DNA from: Branchiostoma floridae
Taxonomy: Eukaryota > Chordata > Leptocardii > Amphioxiformes > Branchiostomatidae
Assembly (NCBI RefSeq): GCF_000003815.2
Contig: NC_049994.1
Coordinates: 3,151,464-3,215,463 of the forward strand
Length of the DNA stretch: 64,000 nucleotides
Reading direction: 5' to 3'
In this document: one piece after another, positions 33,388 to 45,500 of the stretch
How the letters are laid out: each line of letters begins with the position of its first letter
Numbering within the stretch: position 1 is the stretch's first letter
Notes under the pieces: generated by a model
What the model saw: only the letters and a program-made list of their open reading frames with translations
Database searches by the model: none
What the model was told of the DNA's origin: nothing
Position numbers and translations under genes: made by a program

Positions 33388-35270
33388 TGTATAGGTGCAA
33401 AAAAAGATGTCAGAATGGTAGCGTTTATTTTTAAGAAGAGGCATTGCTTTTACCAAATTAAGAGTATTTTCCGCTCAATATACCACATGCGCCGTTCACT
33501 AAAGCAGCGGCTTCAAATGAATAGCTCCTGCTGTGGTTGCGTGTTAAGTTTAACCAAGAAAAGTAAATATCCTGTGTGAAAGCTACATATAACAGATACA
33601 ATCTTTCCGGTGTCTTTCCGTTACATTTGAGCTGACTTAACATAAAAGGGGGGAGGTTTAAGCAAACCTCCCCCCTTTTATGTATAGGTGGAAAAAAGAT
33701 GTCGGAAAGGTAGCGTTAATCATTACTTGAAGAAGAGGCATTGCTTTTACCAAATTAAGAGTATTTTCCGCTCAATATACCACATGCGCCGTCCACTAAA
33801 GCAGCAGCTTCAAATGAATAGCTCTTGCTGTGTGTTAGCGTGTTGAGTTTAACAAAGAAAGGCAAATCTCGTCCTGTGTGAAAGCTACATATAAAAGATA
33901 CAATCTTTCCGATGTCTTTCCGTTACATTTGAGCTGACTTTACATAAAAGGGGGGAGGTTTAAGCAAACCTCCCCCTTTTATGTATGGGTGGAAAAAAGA
34001 TGTCGGAAAGGTAGCGTTAATCATTACTTGAAGAAGAGGCATTACTTTTACCAAATTAAGAGTATTTTCCGCTCAATATGCCACATGCGCCGTCCACTAA
34101 AGCAGCGGCTTCAAATGAATAGCTCCTGCTGTGTTTGCGTGTTAAGTTTAATCAAGAAAAGAAAATCTCGTCCTGTGTGAAAGCTACATATAACAGATAC
34201 AATCTTTCCGATGTCTTTCCGTTACATTTGAGCTGACTTTACATAAAAGGGGGGAGGTTTAAGCAAACATCCCCCCTTTTATGTATAGGTGGAAAAAAGA
34301 TGTCGGAAAGGTAGCGTTAATCATTACTTGAAGAAGAGGAATTACTTTTACCAAATTAAGAGTATTTTCCGCTCAATATGCCACATGCGCCGTCCACTAA
34401 AGCAGCGGCTTCAAATGAATAGCTCTTGCTGTGTTAGCGTGTTGAGTTTAACAAAGAAAAGAGTTTAATTAACAAAGAAAAGCAAATCTCGTCCTGTGTG
34501 AAAGCTACATATAAAAGATACAATCTTTCCGATGTCTTTCCGTTACATTTGAGCTGACTTTACATAAAGGGGGGAGGTTTAAGCAAACCTCCCCCCTTTT
34601 ATGTATAGGTGGAAAAAATATGTCGGAAAGGTAGCGTTAATCATTATTTGAAGAAGAGGTATTTTTTTCCGCTCAATATACCACATGCGCCCTCACTAAC
34701 GCAGCGGCTTCGCCTGAATAGCCCCTGCTGTGTTAACGTGTTGAGTTTAACAAAGATAAGCAACATTTACTCTTGGTTAAAACTTACATATAGCAGATAC
34801 AATTTTTGGAATGTATAGGTGCAAAAAAGATGTCGGAAAGGTAGCGTTAATTATTATTCTTAAAAAAAAAATGCTTTTACCAAATTACGAGTATTTTCCG
34901 CTCAATATACCACATGCGCCGTTCACTAAAGTAGCGACTTCGCCTGAATAACTTATTCTGTGTTAGCGTGTTTGACGAAACCAGGAAAATCAAAATACCC
35001 TCATGGGTGAAACATAAATATAACATATGGTATCTTTCCAATGTCTTTACGTTACCATTGAGCTCACTTTACACAAAATGATGCTATGTACAGGTGCAAG
35101 AAAGATGTCGGAAAGGTAGCGTTTATTTTTTCCAGTAGTATTGTATGTTACCGATATCGTTCCGTTACCTTTGCCTTTGAGCTTACTGTTCAGAAAACTC
35201 TCTGAACTTTCTTTACAGAGGTGGATATCGATAGTTACAGAAAAAGATGTTGGAGAGGTAGCGTTGAAAG
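33388..35270 (+). repeat. Tandem array of about 300-bp units, seven copies
   Basis: Units start at the word atgtataggtg near 33388, 33680, 33981, 34281, 34601, 34811 and 35094. They share gatgtcggaaaggtagcgtt, cgctcaatataccacatgcg and ctttccgatgtctttccgtt. The junctions at about 33647, 33948, 34249 and 34567 form perfect or near-perfect hairpins (GGGGGGAGGTTT / AAACCTCCCCCC). The last units are more diverged. Confidence 0.9.
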
Positions 35271-35279
35271 CGAGGAAAT

Positions 35280-36470
35280 TAAATATTTAACCTCCTTGTT
35301 GAAAGGAAACAACAGTCGCCGGGAGCACTGCGTACATGCCCCCGAAGATTGGTGGTCATAATTACGGCGTGTTCCCGTTCAGGGTAAGAGGACTAGTACT
35401 GGGCGGCCTGTCCAGTATGTCGCTCGCGGGTGGCTGTGCCTTGCAGCTTGGAATCCCGACGACATAGCGTCCTCACTACCCGGTAACGTATCATGGGAAT
35501 AAAGCGGGTTTGCTGTTTATATAATTGTACAAAAAAACTTTCTTATCATCTGGAAGAACATTTATTATCTACAAGCAATAATCACGTTCTCCCAGAAAGG
35601 CTGGTATTTTCTAGTGTGGTAACAGCTGTGTTTAGCTTAACCTTGGCTAAACAGCGTACAAAGGGGATGGTGTTTTTCAAATTCAAATGTATTCGCCGTC
35701 AACTATGAATAACGAACAACGCGGCATTGAATTTCTAATTAGCAGCTCCCAGAAGAGGCCAGTCATGTGATAGGGCGTTATCCAATGACAGACAAAGGTG
35801 GGTTTTTTAAACCTAACGAATATGCCATAATTTATAGAAGAAACCAGTTTGCAGGGCGTCTGTTTCGGGACAAGTCAAGAAGGAGCCTTGGACCCGTTTC
35901 AACACACGGATTATCGGCGTGGCTTTGCCGCAAATGGATTCCAACGGAACTACAGGACGGAACGGACATAACCATAGGACACTCACGGCTTGCAGGAAAC
36001 GGAGTACGTATGTTGGAGAGTCTTCAACGGGGCACAACTCAGGGTGAATTCAAGACTGTGTCGTCTTGACCAGCATAAGCTGGCGGAGACATGGAGAGCA
36101 CGGCCTGTTCATCACAAAACAGTACCCGTCTTCGGGAATCTGAGCGGATTTTTCCTAATGTGATGGCCAGATGGAACTATGTTGCTTGAAATGACGTCGT
36201 TCCAGGCGTATCGCCCGACACTGGACTCCAAATTGTGGACTTAAATGTAGCGGAGATTCGTGCATGGGTATTGTACACCGATTGTTCCCTCGGTCGACCA
36301 ATCCAAGTCCACAATTAGAATCACAAGATAGTTTAGACGGCGAAGCCATAGATACCGGTGTAGGTATGATTCACACCAAATAAGACACGCATACCCGATG
36401 CAAAAGTTCCAATTTAAGCCACACAAAACACATAAAGCCTACCTAAAGATGCGGAAAGGTTTAAACTTAC
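35280..36470. other. Unique cargo segment of the foldback element
   Basis: Higher GC and no repetition. Two modest open frames are seen (+, 35493-35708, 71 aa; + about 35785-36069, about 95 aa). Neither resembles a transposase or any domain I recognise. It could be captured host DNA or a decayed transposase. Confidence 0.35.
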
Positions 36471-36898
36471 ACCGCCTTTACTAAAAATAAATGACAACTA
36501 TAGTCCAAGGAAAGATCACGGAAAGCGTTCGGATAAGTACGTTTCTGCACTTCTTCACGTGCCTTTCAGGGTGTGTAAACGACACATAAACGTGGGGAAA
36601 TCGTGACGGAAATCGACCGTAAATGTGGTCAAAAGATCACGGAAAGGTCTTAAGAAACGCGTGCTTTCCGCCCGTATAGGTTACGAAAAACTGTCATTAA
36701 CGACGCCTTTAAGCGTCTAATAGTTGCGGAAAGGCACGTGAAGGAGTGCCGAAACGCACTTTTAAGTGCCAACGTAAAGGTAACATTAAAGGGAACCTTT
36801 ACGTTCACGGATAGATGTCGTTAAGTTGCGGAAAGAGTGCAGAAACGTCGCGTTTACGTTGAGTTTAAGCTTGCTTAAATATCAGATTTCGTGCTGTG

Positions 36899-38469
36899 AT
36901 GGCACAAGCGGGCTCCTCTTCTGAGTAGAGAAAGGAAATGTTTTATAACATTTACTAGTAGTTATTACGTAGAATATTTCAACTGTAAAATGTACCTTTA
37001 TTAACATTTACAAACAAATTGTCTTTTCTCTTCTTAATAAATGACAACAATACAGGTAAGTAAGGTGTGTTTCCTTTGATTACGACTAGGTAAGACACCG
37101 TACAGGTGAGTAACGTGTATTTCCTTTGAGTACAGACCAGGTAAGACACCATACAGGTGAGTAACGTGTATTTCCTTTCATTACAGACCAGGTCAGACAC
37201 CGCACAGGTGAGTAAGTTGTGTTTCCTTTGCCTATATACCATATAGGCCATTATACAGGTGAGTAAGGCGTCTTTCCTTTGCCTACAGACCAGATAGGGT
37301 ATTATGCAGGTGAGTAAAGCAACCTTCCTTTGCCTATAGACCAGATAGGGTATTACACAGGTAAGTTAGGTGTCTTTCCTTCGCCTATATACCAGATGGG
37401 GCATTATACAGGTGAGTAAGGTGTATTTCCTTTGCCTATAGACCAGATAGGCCATTATACAGGTAAGTAAGATGTCTTTCCTTTGCCTATAGACCAGATA
37501 GGGTATAATACAGGTGACTGAGATGAGTAAAGCAACTTTCCTTTGCCTATATACTACCATATAGGCCATTATACAGGTCCGGAGTAAGGCGTCTTTCCTT
37601 TGCCTATAGACCAGATAGGGTATTATGCAGGTGAGTAAAGCAACCTTCCTTTGCCTATAGACCAGATAGGGTATTACACAGGTAAGTTAGGTGTCTTTCC
37701 TTCGCCTATATACCAGATGGGGCATTATACAGGTGAGTAAGGTGTATTTCCTTTGCCTATAGACCAGATAGGCCATTATACAGGTAAGTAAGATGTCTTT
37801 CCTTTGCCTATAGACCAGATAGGGTATAATACAGGTGACTGAGATGAGTAAAGCAACTTTCCTTTGCCTATATACTACCATATAGGCCATTATACAGGTC
37901 CGGAGTAAGGCGTCTTTCCTTTGCCTATAGACCAGATAGGTATTATACAGGTGAGTAAAGCAACTTACTTACCTGTATAATGTCTTATCTGGTCTGTCAT
38001 CAAAAGAAATACACGTTACTCACCTGTACGGTGTCTTACCTGGTCTGTAGTCAAGGAAACACAACTTACTCACCTGTACGGTGTCTTACCTGGTCTGTAA
38101 TCAAAGGAAATACACGTAACTCACCTGTACGGTGTCTTACCTGGTCTGTAATGAAAGGAAATACACGTTACTCACCTGTAAGGTGTCTTACCTAGTCTGT
38201 AGTCAAGGAAACACACCTTACTCACCTGTACGGTGTCTTACCTGGTCTGCTATAAAAGGAAACACACCTTACTTACCTGTACGGCGTCTTACCTGGCCCG
38301 TTATAAAAGGAAATACACTTTACTTACCTGTATTGTTGTCATTTATTAAGAAGAGAAAAAAACAATTTGTTTGTAAATGTTAATTTTACAATTGAAATTT
38401 TCTACGTCATAACTAAATGTTATAAAACATTTCCTTTCTGTACCCAGAAGAGGAGCCCGCTTGTGCCAT
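36899..38469. repeat. Nested foldback of about 57-bp tandem repeats
   Basis: Outer arms atggcacaagcgggctcctc (36899) and its complement (ending 38469) are inverted. Between them run units with tttcctttgcctatagacca and ttatacaggtgagtaagg. They are plus-oriented up to about 37970 and inverted from there to 38340. A block of about 321 bp is duplicated exactly or nearly so (37240-37560 and 37561-37881). Confidence 0.9.
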
Positions 38470-39454
38470 GTTCCAACATTTTATTAGGCTATTGATAGCA
38501 TGTGGTCACATTTTACTGCACACAAATAATGCAATTAATATTGTTTATGTGTCAACTTCTTCCAATACTTTAAAAATATTTAGGGAGTGAAAGTATTTAA
38601 TAAGTTTGTGCACACTGTAACAGATACTCATCTAATCAAATCCTCATTGTAACAATGTTTCTGTGATAAATAAAGATAAGAAAAGTCCAGTTTGGTGAAG
38701 AGTTATTGTTATAATGTAAATAGTATTGTTAATAATAAATAGCTATGTTTTTCTAGTATTGGTTACCTGCCCCTAGTCAGGTTTATAACACTAATGTGTC
38801 TGAGCCTTTTGTACATTAATTGGGCACTGAGGTGAATCAATATCCATATTTGCACTAAGTTCCTCAAACCTGGGTAATAATAGCACAGAAAAAAGGACCA
38901 CAATGTAAATATCAGTCAGATGATAGCACTATGAAATGAAAATCATGTTCAGAATTCACTCTAAAATGTTTGTATGATTAGCTATGCTACAACAGTCCCT
39001 CCCGCGATACGTATAGAACAGTCCCGCAAGGAGGTCACATGACTAGTGCCCGCCATTTTGAATTGCTATTGTTAATGTATGGTAGTATCGGCGCGTACAT
39101 TTTGACCAAAAACAGGGACTTAAAATGCTTGTAAAGCACGGAAACTCCGTACACATCAATGGGACACCATCTTGAACATGTTTGTGACGGTAGGTTTAGG
39201 TGTCGTTGCGCGACGGCCGATATTTTTGTGGATATAGTGGGCATTCGCTAAAAAGACATTTTGTGGGCGTTCGCTAAAAAGACCATCGAGAATCGAAAAC
39301 TTTTATTTATGTCACTTCGGGTCAATGGATTGACTTGAAACTCAGGATTAATACATGGGAGCACAACGTGGACATATTCCAAGCAAAAAAAATTAGATTC
39401 GTGCAGCGCGGACTTCTCTAGAGTGGGCGTTTGTGGGCATTCGCTAAAAAGACC
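38467..39454 (-). repeat. Right terminal inverted repeat of the foldback element
   Basis: Reverse complement of 31992-32998. The three subterminal gggcRttcgctaaaaagac words are at about 39239, 39266 and 39435. Confidence 0.9.
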
Positions 39455-39469
39455 ATGCGCAGAGAATTG

Positions 39470-40435
39470 AAATTTCGGCCGCGTAGCAGCTCGTTTGCAT
39501 TTTAGCCATTGTAGCCGCAAGATAAACGAAAATGCTGTGTCATCGTGATTTTACTAATTCTTAAATAAAAGGTGGAAGGTGGGACGGCGCATATCAAACA
39601 AATCTCTAGTTAATTGTTCGATGCAACGTCTACTTTTATAAGTTTTCGCCGGTTGCTCCGAAGTGTCCAAGGGCTTTAATAGGCTGAAGAACACGAGACC
39701 AAGAGGTCACGGGTTCGATTCTAGGTTACGTAATTTAAATTTAGTTGGATGTTGTGTTTTATTGAAAAGGTACTTTTACCATGCCGTAAGCACAGTAGAT
39801 CAGTAATAATCCACTGCCCCTACGGCCTAAATTAACGTTTAAGCTTAAACTTTTACTTCAAATGTTTAGTCCAGAAACCTACATATACTAAAAGATATTG
39901 CGTCTACACGTGCGAGCGTCACCACCCCCAAACATGCCAGTATAATCTTCGTCAAGATTGTGGGCATCAACGGGAAGAAGAAGATCTTTAACATCGAGGC
40001 CATTTCATGGATATCTTGAAGACTTGGATGTGTAGAGTACGCCGTCCTCTGAGATTACTGGACGGTTAACGCCTCCACTGAGTCTCCAGTCACGGAATTT
40101 GAGTTTTCAGACGTGCCACGTTTTGCGGACTTTAAAACACTGGTTCGAAAGCTCACTGTGTGTAGTTGGGAATCTTTGAATGTTGAAATGTTTTCTGAAA
40201 ATACGATTGAAGTCTTGCGTCATGAAAACATGTTATTGTGGCTTGTTTACCTCCACGTATGTCATGCATGCCATATCTGGGGCACACCAAGAGTAGTTGT
40301 CCACGGATTACGTAATCATGTCCCAGTTTAAGCATACGTCACCGTGCCTGTATCCACATGATATCCCACGTGGGGCCATTTAATCCCCAATATGCAAAAT
40401 AGTGTTGGCCTTTTCATGACCCCTGATCTCGACCC
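39470..40435. other. Intergenic DNA with a possible SINE head
   Basis: A B-box-like cacgggttcgattcta lies at about 39707-39722, with weak tRNA-like sequence upstream of it. Otherwise nothing recognised. Confidence 0.35.
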
Positions 40436-40439
40436 TCGG

Positions 40440-40564
40440 GGTCAAAGAAAGAGAAAGATAGGGAGAGAGAGAGAGGAGGGGGGGGGGGGAGAGGGACTGA
40501 AAGATACAGAGACAGAGGGGAAGGAGGAAGGGAGGAACTGGGAGGGAGGGAAAGAGGGAGGGAG

Positions 40565-40600
<36 letters not shown>
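40440..40600. repeat. GA-rich purine tract
   Basis: Imperfect (GA)n and (GGGA)n run of about 150 bases ending in (GA)n. ORFs on both strands through it are low-complexity artefacts. Confidence 0.95.
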
Positions 40601-41360
40601 AGCAAGTTGAGCGTAAGTTTTAGTTCTTCTTGAAAATTTGAGTTCTTCTTGAAAGAAAGTTTTGAGTTCTTCTTGTCCCCAAGCGACTTTCGGTAAGTCC
40701 AATTGTCTTAAGCTTTTCCCCCGTAAAGTTTTAACCGCTGACTTGAAAACCTCCACGAACACTTCATTTTCTGGCCTAACGCGAATTTAAATCCCCGCAA
40801 TCGTTTTCCATCACAGCAACTTCGCTTTTATTCGACCTGTAGGACGCTGATCTTCGATGACGACTGTAACACGACCTTCATACCAGCCCGTAGTACAAAG
40901 GCCTTTGGCATATTTGCGTTGCTTTTTAGAGCGAATACAACACAACCTATGGCCTACATATCTTTCAGGATTCTTTCAGGGTACAGTTAACTGTATTGTC
41001 TTTTTTCTCGCATGACGTATTTTGATGAATGAGAGGTGTGTAGTGGGTGTGGCTTACTAGTCGGTAGACATGTAGATTTTAGGGACATGGGACTTGAATC
41101 CAGCAGTCTTAGAGTATATTCGTGGATTACTGCGTACGTTAGTGTAGGCTCTCTACGGGACAGATGAAGCTATCTGCCGCCGGGCTAGTTGCCTGGCACT
41201 CGGTAGGATTTCCACGCGGTAGGATTTTTGCCCAGCGAAAGTCCTGTCATGTCTACCCCACTCACCTCGCCTTCGGATATTTTGACCACCGAAAGCAGAG
41301 TTTACCACCCGCGTTCCTGTTCCGAACATCTCACAGCGACACGATGGTATTTGTACCCCT
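40601..41360. other. Intergenic DNA, short repeats only
   Basis: The word gactttcggtaagtcca at about 40685 also occurs at about 30162. A SINE-like ggcttactagtcggtagaca is at 41051. No exon recognised. Confidence 0.35.
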
Positions 41361-41363
41361 AAA

Positions 41364-41389
41364 ATGTGTGTGTGTGTGTGTGTGCGTGC

Positions 41390-41434
<45 letters not shown>
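41364..41434. repeat. (GT)n microsatellite
   Basis: About 70 bases of GT with three GC interruptions. Confidence 0.97.
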
Positions 41435-41436
<2 letters not shown>

Positions 41437-41647
41437 CGTTTGTGTGTCTGAATGTCTGTGTTAAACATTTATTAAACGGCTTTATACCAGTACCATGCCC
41501 CGAAATTTGAGCTGTGTACCTTATTTCTAGGTGAGACCACGAATACATGGATCACTACTCATAGTACATGACGAATAGACTGTAATTTTTTAGTGAAAAA
41601 CAAGGAAGAAAACCGTTGAAGAGATTCATCAGTCACGTATGTTCACA

Positions 41648-42184
41648 GTTAATAAAAGTTTTCATCGATCAGTGACTTATCAAAGGTAAGCAAACATACC
41701 TCCAAATTTTCGATGACTGTCAGTCCATCATGTTCACGGAGTAACCTAGTTCTCGCGAGAGTTGCGAGAACTAGGTCGAGACTTGCGTTGATCTTCTGCC
41801 CCTCACCCCCGCCTCCTTGCGAAGTAGAGGTAAGTAAGACTTGGGCAGCTCCCATCCATCGTTCCGGTTCAGTTTTGCTCCTTCCAATTGAATGTGTACT
41901 GCTTCTTTAACCTTCCGATGTGCATTGCGTGGTTCTTGGTCAATGATCATAATATTGTCAGAGATGGGTTTGATGGATGGGAGCTGCCCAAGTCTTACTT
42001 ACCTCTACTTCGCAAGGAGGCGGGGGTGAGGGGCAGAAGATCAACGCAAGTCTCGACCTAGTTCTCGCAACTCTCGCGAGAACTAGGTTACTCCGTGAAC
42101 ATGATGGACTGACAGTCATCGAAAATTTGGAGGTATGTTTGCTTACCTTTGATAAGTCACTGATCGATGAAAACTTTTATTAAC
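41648..42184. repeat. Perfect 213-bp inverted repeat with 111-bp spacer, upstream of BHMT
   Basis: Arms 41648-41860 and 41972-42184 are exact reverse complements wherever I compared them. Each arm holds a smaller hairpin (cctagttctcgc / gcgagaactagg) containing TCTCGCGAGA, a word known as a vertebrate promoter motif. Each also has a 68-codon open frame starting MGAAQVLLTSTSQ. In the right arm the frame runs on the plus strand to a possible donor (GAG followed by gtatgt, 42132/42133) in phase with the BHMT exon at 42511. The segment could be a promoter/first-exon region duplicated in inverted orientation, or a transposon. Confidence 0.9.
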
Positions 42185-42510
42185 AAGGAAGAAAACAGCA
42201 TACGCATTTTAACCATTGACATCTCAGGGTATTTATACAGGTGCGTCGACCCGTTGACCCAGTTTTACTGTCCACGCCTTATGCGGGTACTGTTGCCACA
42301 TATGTATACGTCGCGCGCGCTGCGTTATTGTGAACTGCATGGTTGGGTTGCATTTTGCAATTTGAACCAAAGAAGTGAAGGTATCCCTCTCTTACTCTGT
42401 GACAATGAACTCGAAGTCTACTACATTATTAGTTTTTTTCCTTTAATCAGAAAGAAGAGATTTCATCTGGAACAAGTCTAATATTCCTTTTTTTTCTTTG
42501 TTTATTCTAG
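42185..42510 (+). other. BHMT 5' flank or first intron
   Basis: Ends in tttgtttattctag immediately before the first recognised BHMT codon, so at least one upstream 5' exon probably exists. No unambiguous upstream exon was identified. Confidence 0.4.
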
Positions 42511-45500
42511 ATGGGGAAGAAAGGTTTACTGGAGAGACTGGCGGAAGGCCCCGTTATCGGTGATGGTAGTTATGTCTTCACACTGGAAAAACGTGGCTAT
42601 GTGAAGGGTGGACCGTGGACACCAGAGGCCGTCATAGAACACCCGGAAGGAGGTGAATATTTCAGTATTTATTACCTCCATAAAAATGGAGGTACTGTTT
42701 ACGGCCTGTATGTCTCTCTATCCGTACATGGTTGCGTATATTTGCTGTCAGCATAGTTGAAGAACGACTGAATGCAATGTGATGCTATTGAATATGTTGA
42801 TAGGAAATGAAAACAAATGTAAAGTTTGGGCTTCCCGGTTGCTGTCCTTGGTACTGCAGCAGAAGTTCTGTTTTTGTATCTTTTGTCCTGAACATAATGT
42901 GGTCTATCTTTGTCAAATATTTGTTTTAAGTTTGAGAAATGTTAAATTTGGTTATATATCTGGTTATCTGTAGTGGTAGTTACTATATCTTAATCCCGTT
43001 TGCAGAGGCTTTGTTTTGCTGTATTTTTTTTTCTGTGTTCAAAATCATTCTAATACGTGGCAAAAGAGAGGCAAAAGTTGAGTGGAAAGATGTAGTCACC
43101 GCAAATATCAGGCTGCCGGGGGTTAGTTTAGAGATGATAGAATGAATCGTTAATCAGGCAACCATTGCAGGCAGTCCAGGTCATGGGGTCAATGGAAGAG
43201 TCTACTAGTTAACAAGGGGTGCTGCTTTTCTTCTTTTTATTTAGTTAAACAGCTTCACAGAGAGTTCATGCGCGCAGGAGCAGACGTCCTCCAGGCCTTT
43301 ACCTTCTACTCTACCGATGACAAACTTCACCTGGCCGGAAACCTGGCGGGCGAGTCAGTTACCGTAAGTTTTGAAAGCTCCATAACCCTCAAGGCTGATT
43401 AAAAGGCTATGGGACGAACAAACGAACCGTCAGCCAAAGCAGGTGTTAGTGATCCTCCCCTTCTCTTCTTCCCAAGCCGAGCTATCTTAAGTTTCCTTTG
43501 AATCTCATAAGGGGTTATTATATTCTTCGAGAATGGCTGGTCAGATGTCCTTGCATTTATACCACACAACTTTCAGGTCGGGGGTGTCGGTCTGCAAAAC
43601 TACAGTCCTTCAAAACACCGCTAGGGGCCCCTACATCACCGTGCATGTTTCTTTGAAACCTCAATAACTACCATTCTACTATAATTCATACAAATGATGT
43701 TGAATTATGCGATATTTCTGTCAAATCAAGTAAAATAAAACATTCATTATGAACAAAATATGTATCATAACATAACATCTTTACCCTGAATAGTGTCACG
43801 ACCAAAACGAGGCAGCTTGCAAAATCGTACAGGAAGTAGCTGCGGAGGGAAAAGACGTACTGATATGTGGAGGTTGTTCGCCCACGCCGTCATACATGGA
43901 GAAAAAAGGCAAAGAAGTAGTGCAGCAGGAGTTTAAGAAACAGGTGGACGTCTTCGCACACAGGGAAGAAGTCGACTTTCTACTCTGCGAGGTAAAATCC
44001 TAAATATTGAGCCAGAAATGATGATTCGTTAACAAGACAAATTCGCTTTTCCCAGTTGACTACTGTATAACCAAGTAAACTACAATCAGATGCGTAACCG
44101 GTAAAATTGCACAATCGCATAGTTGGTGCAATTTACTAGTGCAAGCAAGGACGTTATATGAGATATAACGTCCTTGGTGCAAGAGAAGAATTCCATGGCT
44201 TTATTTACCCCGTCAAAACGTTGAAATGCAAATATCTTGACGAAAAGTAAGTCGTGCTCCCATTGGTCGAATCACTATTTGCCATGCATTCATTGGTTGA
44301 ATTGCTAATTATGATTGACAGTCAGGATCGGTGCAGTCCAATTAGATACCCGCTTTACCTACCGACGTGAAATGTTGCATTGTCGTTTTTTTTCAGTTCA
44401 TGGGTCACGTAGAGGAGTGTGAGTGGGCTATAGAAGCCATGAAAGCCGCAGGAAAACCCGTTGCATGTACGATGCGGATCGGACCAAAGGGTGACCAGAA
44501 CGGAGTTCCAACGGGAGAGTGCGCAGTCAGAATGGCAAAAGCCGGTAAGTACCGCCGGTAATAAGTTTACCTCCGACGAAGGTATTGTCTTTGGCTGTTT
44601 TCGCACCTATAGCTATCATGAAATCAAGATCATTTTGATGGATTAAAAATATGATGTAGTTATTGCAAAGAAACATGGTGATTATGGCATGTCATTTGCA
44701 ACAGTATTTTCTGGTAGTGAAAAAATATAAAAAGACACCCTCACCGTGAAATAGTATGTGATACAGGCCTTTAAAACAGCTGTGCGACACAACCTCTATT
44801 GCCTAAAATTGCCACCCAGAGGTAAGACTTCTGCTTTGGTTATTGCCTAGTTTTACAATACAACTACTACCTGGGCAAGCTTAAAAATCTAAATTGTTTT
44901 AAAAGATATTGTTTTAAGTAAAAAAAAAATCACCTTAGCCTACAAGGCAAACAAGGTCTTTATTCACGAAGGTTTGTGTCCTACGGAAGTTTGTTTCTCA
45001 ATGTTCTGACGGTCTTTCCCAGGAGCTGACGTTGTTGGGATCAACTGTCTCTACGATGTCAACACGAGTCTGAAGACTATAGAGATGATGAAGACAGCCC
45101 TGGACAAGGCGGGCCTGTCCCCGTACCTGATGATACAACCGCTAGGGTACCACTGTCCGGAGGTGGAGAACATGCTAGAGGGCTACTTCCATCTACCTGA
45201 AGCGCCATTCGGTAAGGACAAAGACAAAACTCAGCTACGGTGGCCCAGATGTACAAGATGCTATTTTTCACTTCTAGGCCACCGTAGATGAGAATTTCAT
45301 TTTTATTTTCTGTGTCCTTTTTTTTTTTAATTTTCTGTCTTTTTTTATTTTTTATTTTATTTTTTTTTTGTGTGGCCGTTTGTTTGCATTACCTGTTGAG
45401 ATTTTCAAGGGTACAGATAACTTATGGGGCAGAGAAAAAATGTCGTAGGTTTGGTCCCCCTAGCTGTTTCTTTGGATATTACAGGTCCGATTTTTTTCAC

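Larger units (their letters stand above)
31976..39469. mobile_element. 7.5-kb foldback transposon with 1-kb terminal inverted repeats
   Basis: Left arm 31992-32998 and right arm 38467-39454 are near-identical inverted repeats. They begin GGTCTTTTTAGCGAATGCCC and end at ggaacatg. A 12-bp direct repeat CGCAGAGAATTG flanks the whole (31976-31987 and 39458-39469), with 3-4 unpaired bases between it and the arms. Inside are a tandem array of about 300-bp units (33388-35270), about 1.2 kb of unique sequence (35280-36470), and a second nested foldback of about 57-bp repeats (36899-38469). No transposase domain was recognised. The architecture recalls Foldback or Mutator-like elements; the class is an inference from a target duplication slightly longer than the 9-11 bp usual there. 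Confidence 0.8.

Noticed and set aside
35767-36069. Open frame of about 100 codons inside the foldback element, possible transposase
   Set aside because: No zinc-finger, DDE or other transposase motif was seen and the first in-frame triplet is GTG. Kept only as part of the cargo description.
36950-38340. CRISPR-like regular repeats
   Set aside because: Adjacent units are repeats without unique spacers, the DNA is animal nuclear and no cas genes are present. It is a tandem array in a foldback element.
40440-40600. ORFs on both strands through the GA-rich tract
   Set aside because: Low-complexity purine run; both strands open by composition.
43245-43363. Possible alternative BHMT starts downstream of 42511
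   Set aside because: Exon 1 from 42511 carries conserved family sequence (LERL, GDGSYVF, GPWTPEA), so a later start would remove needed residues.
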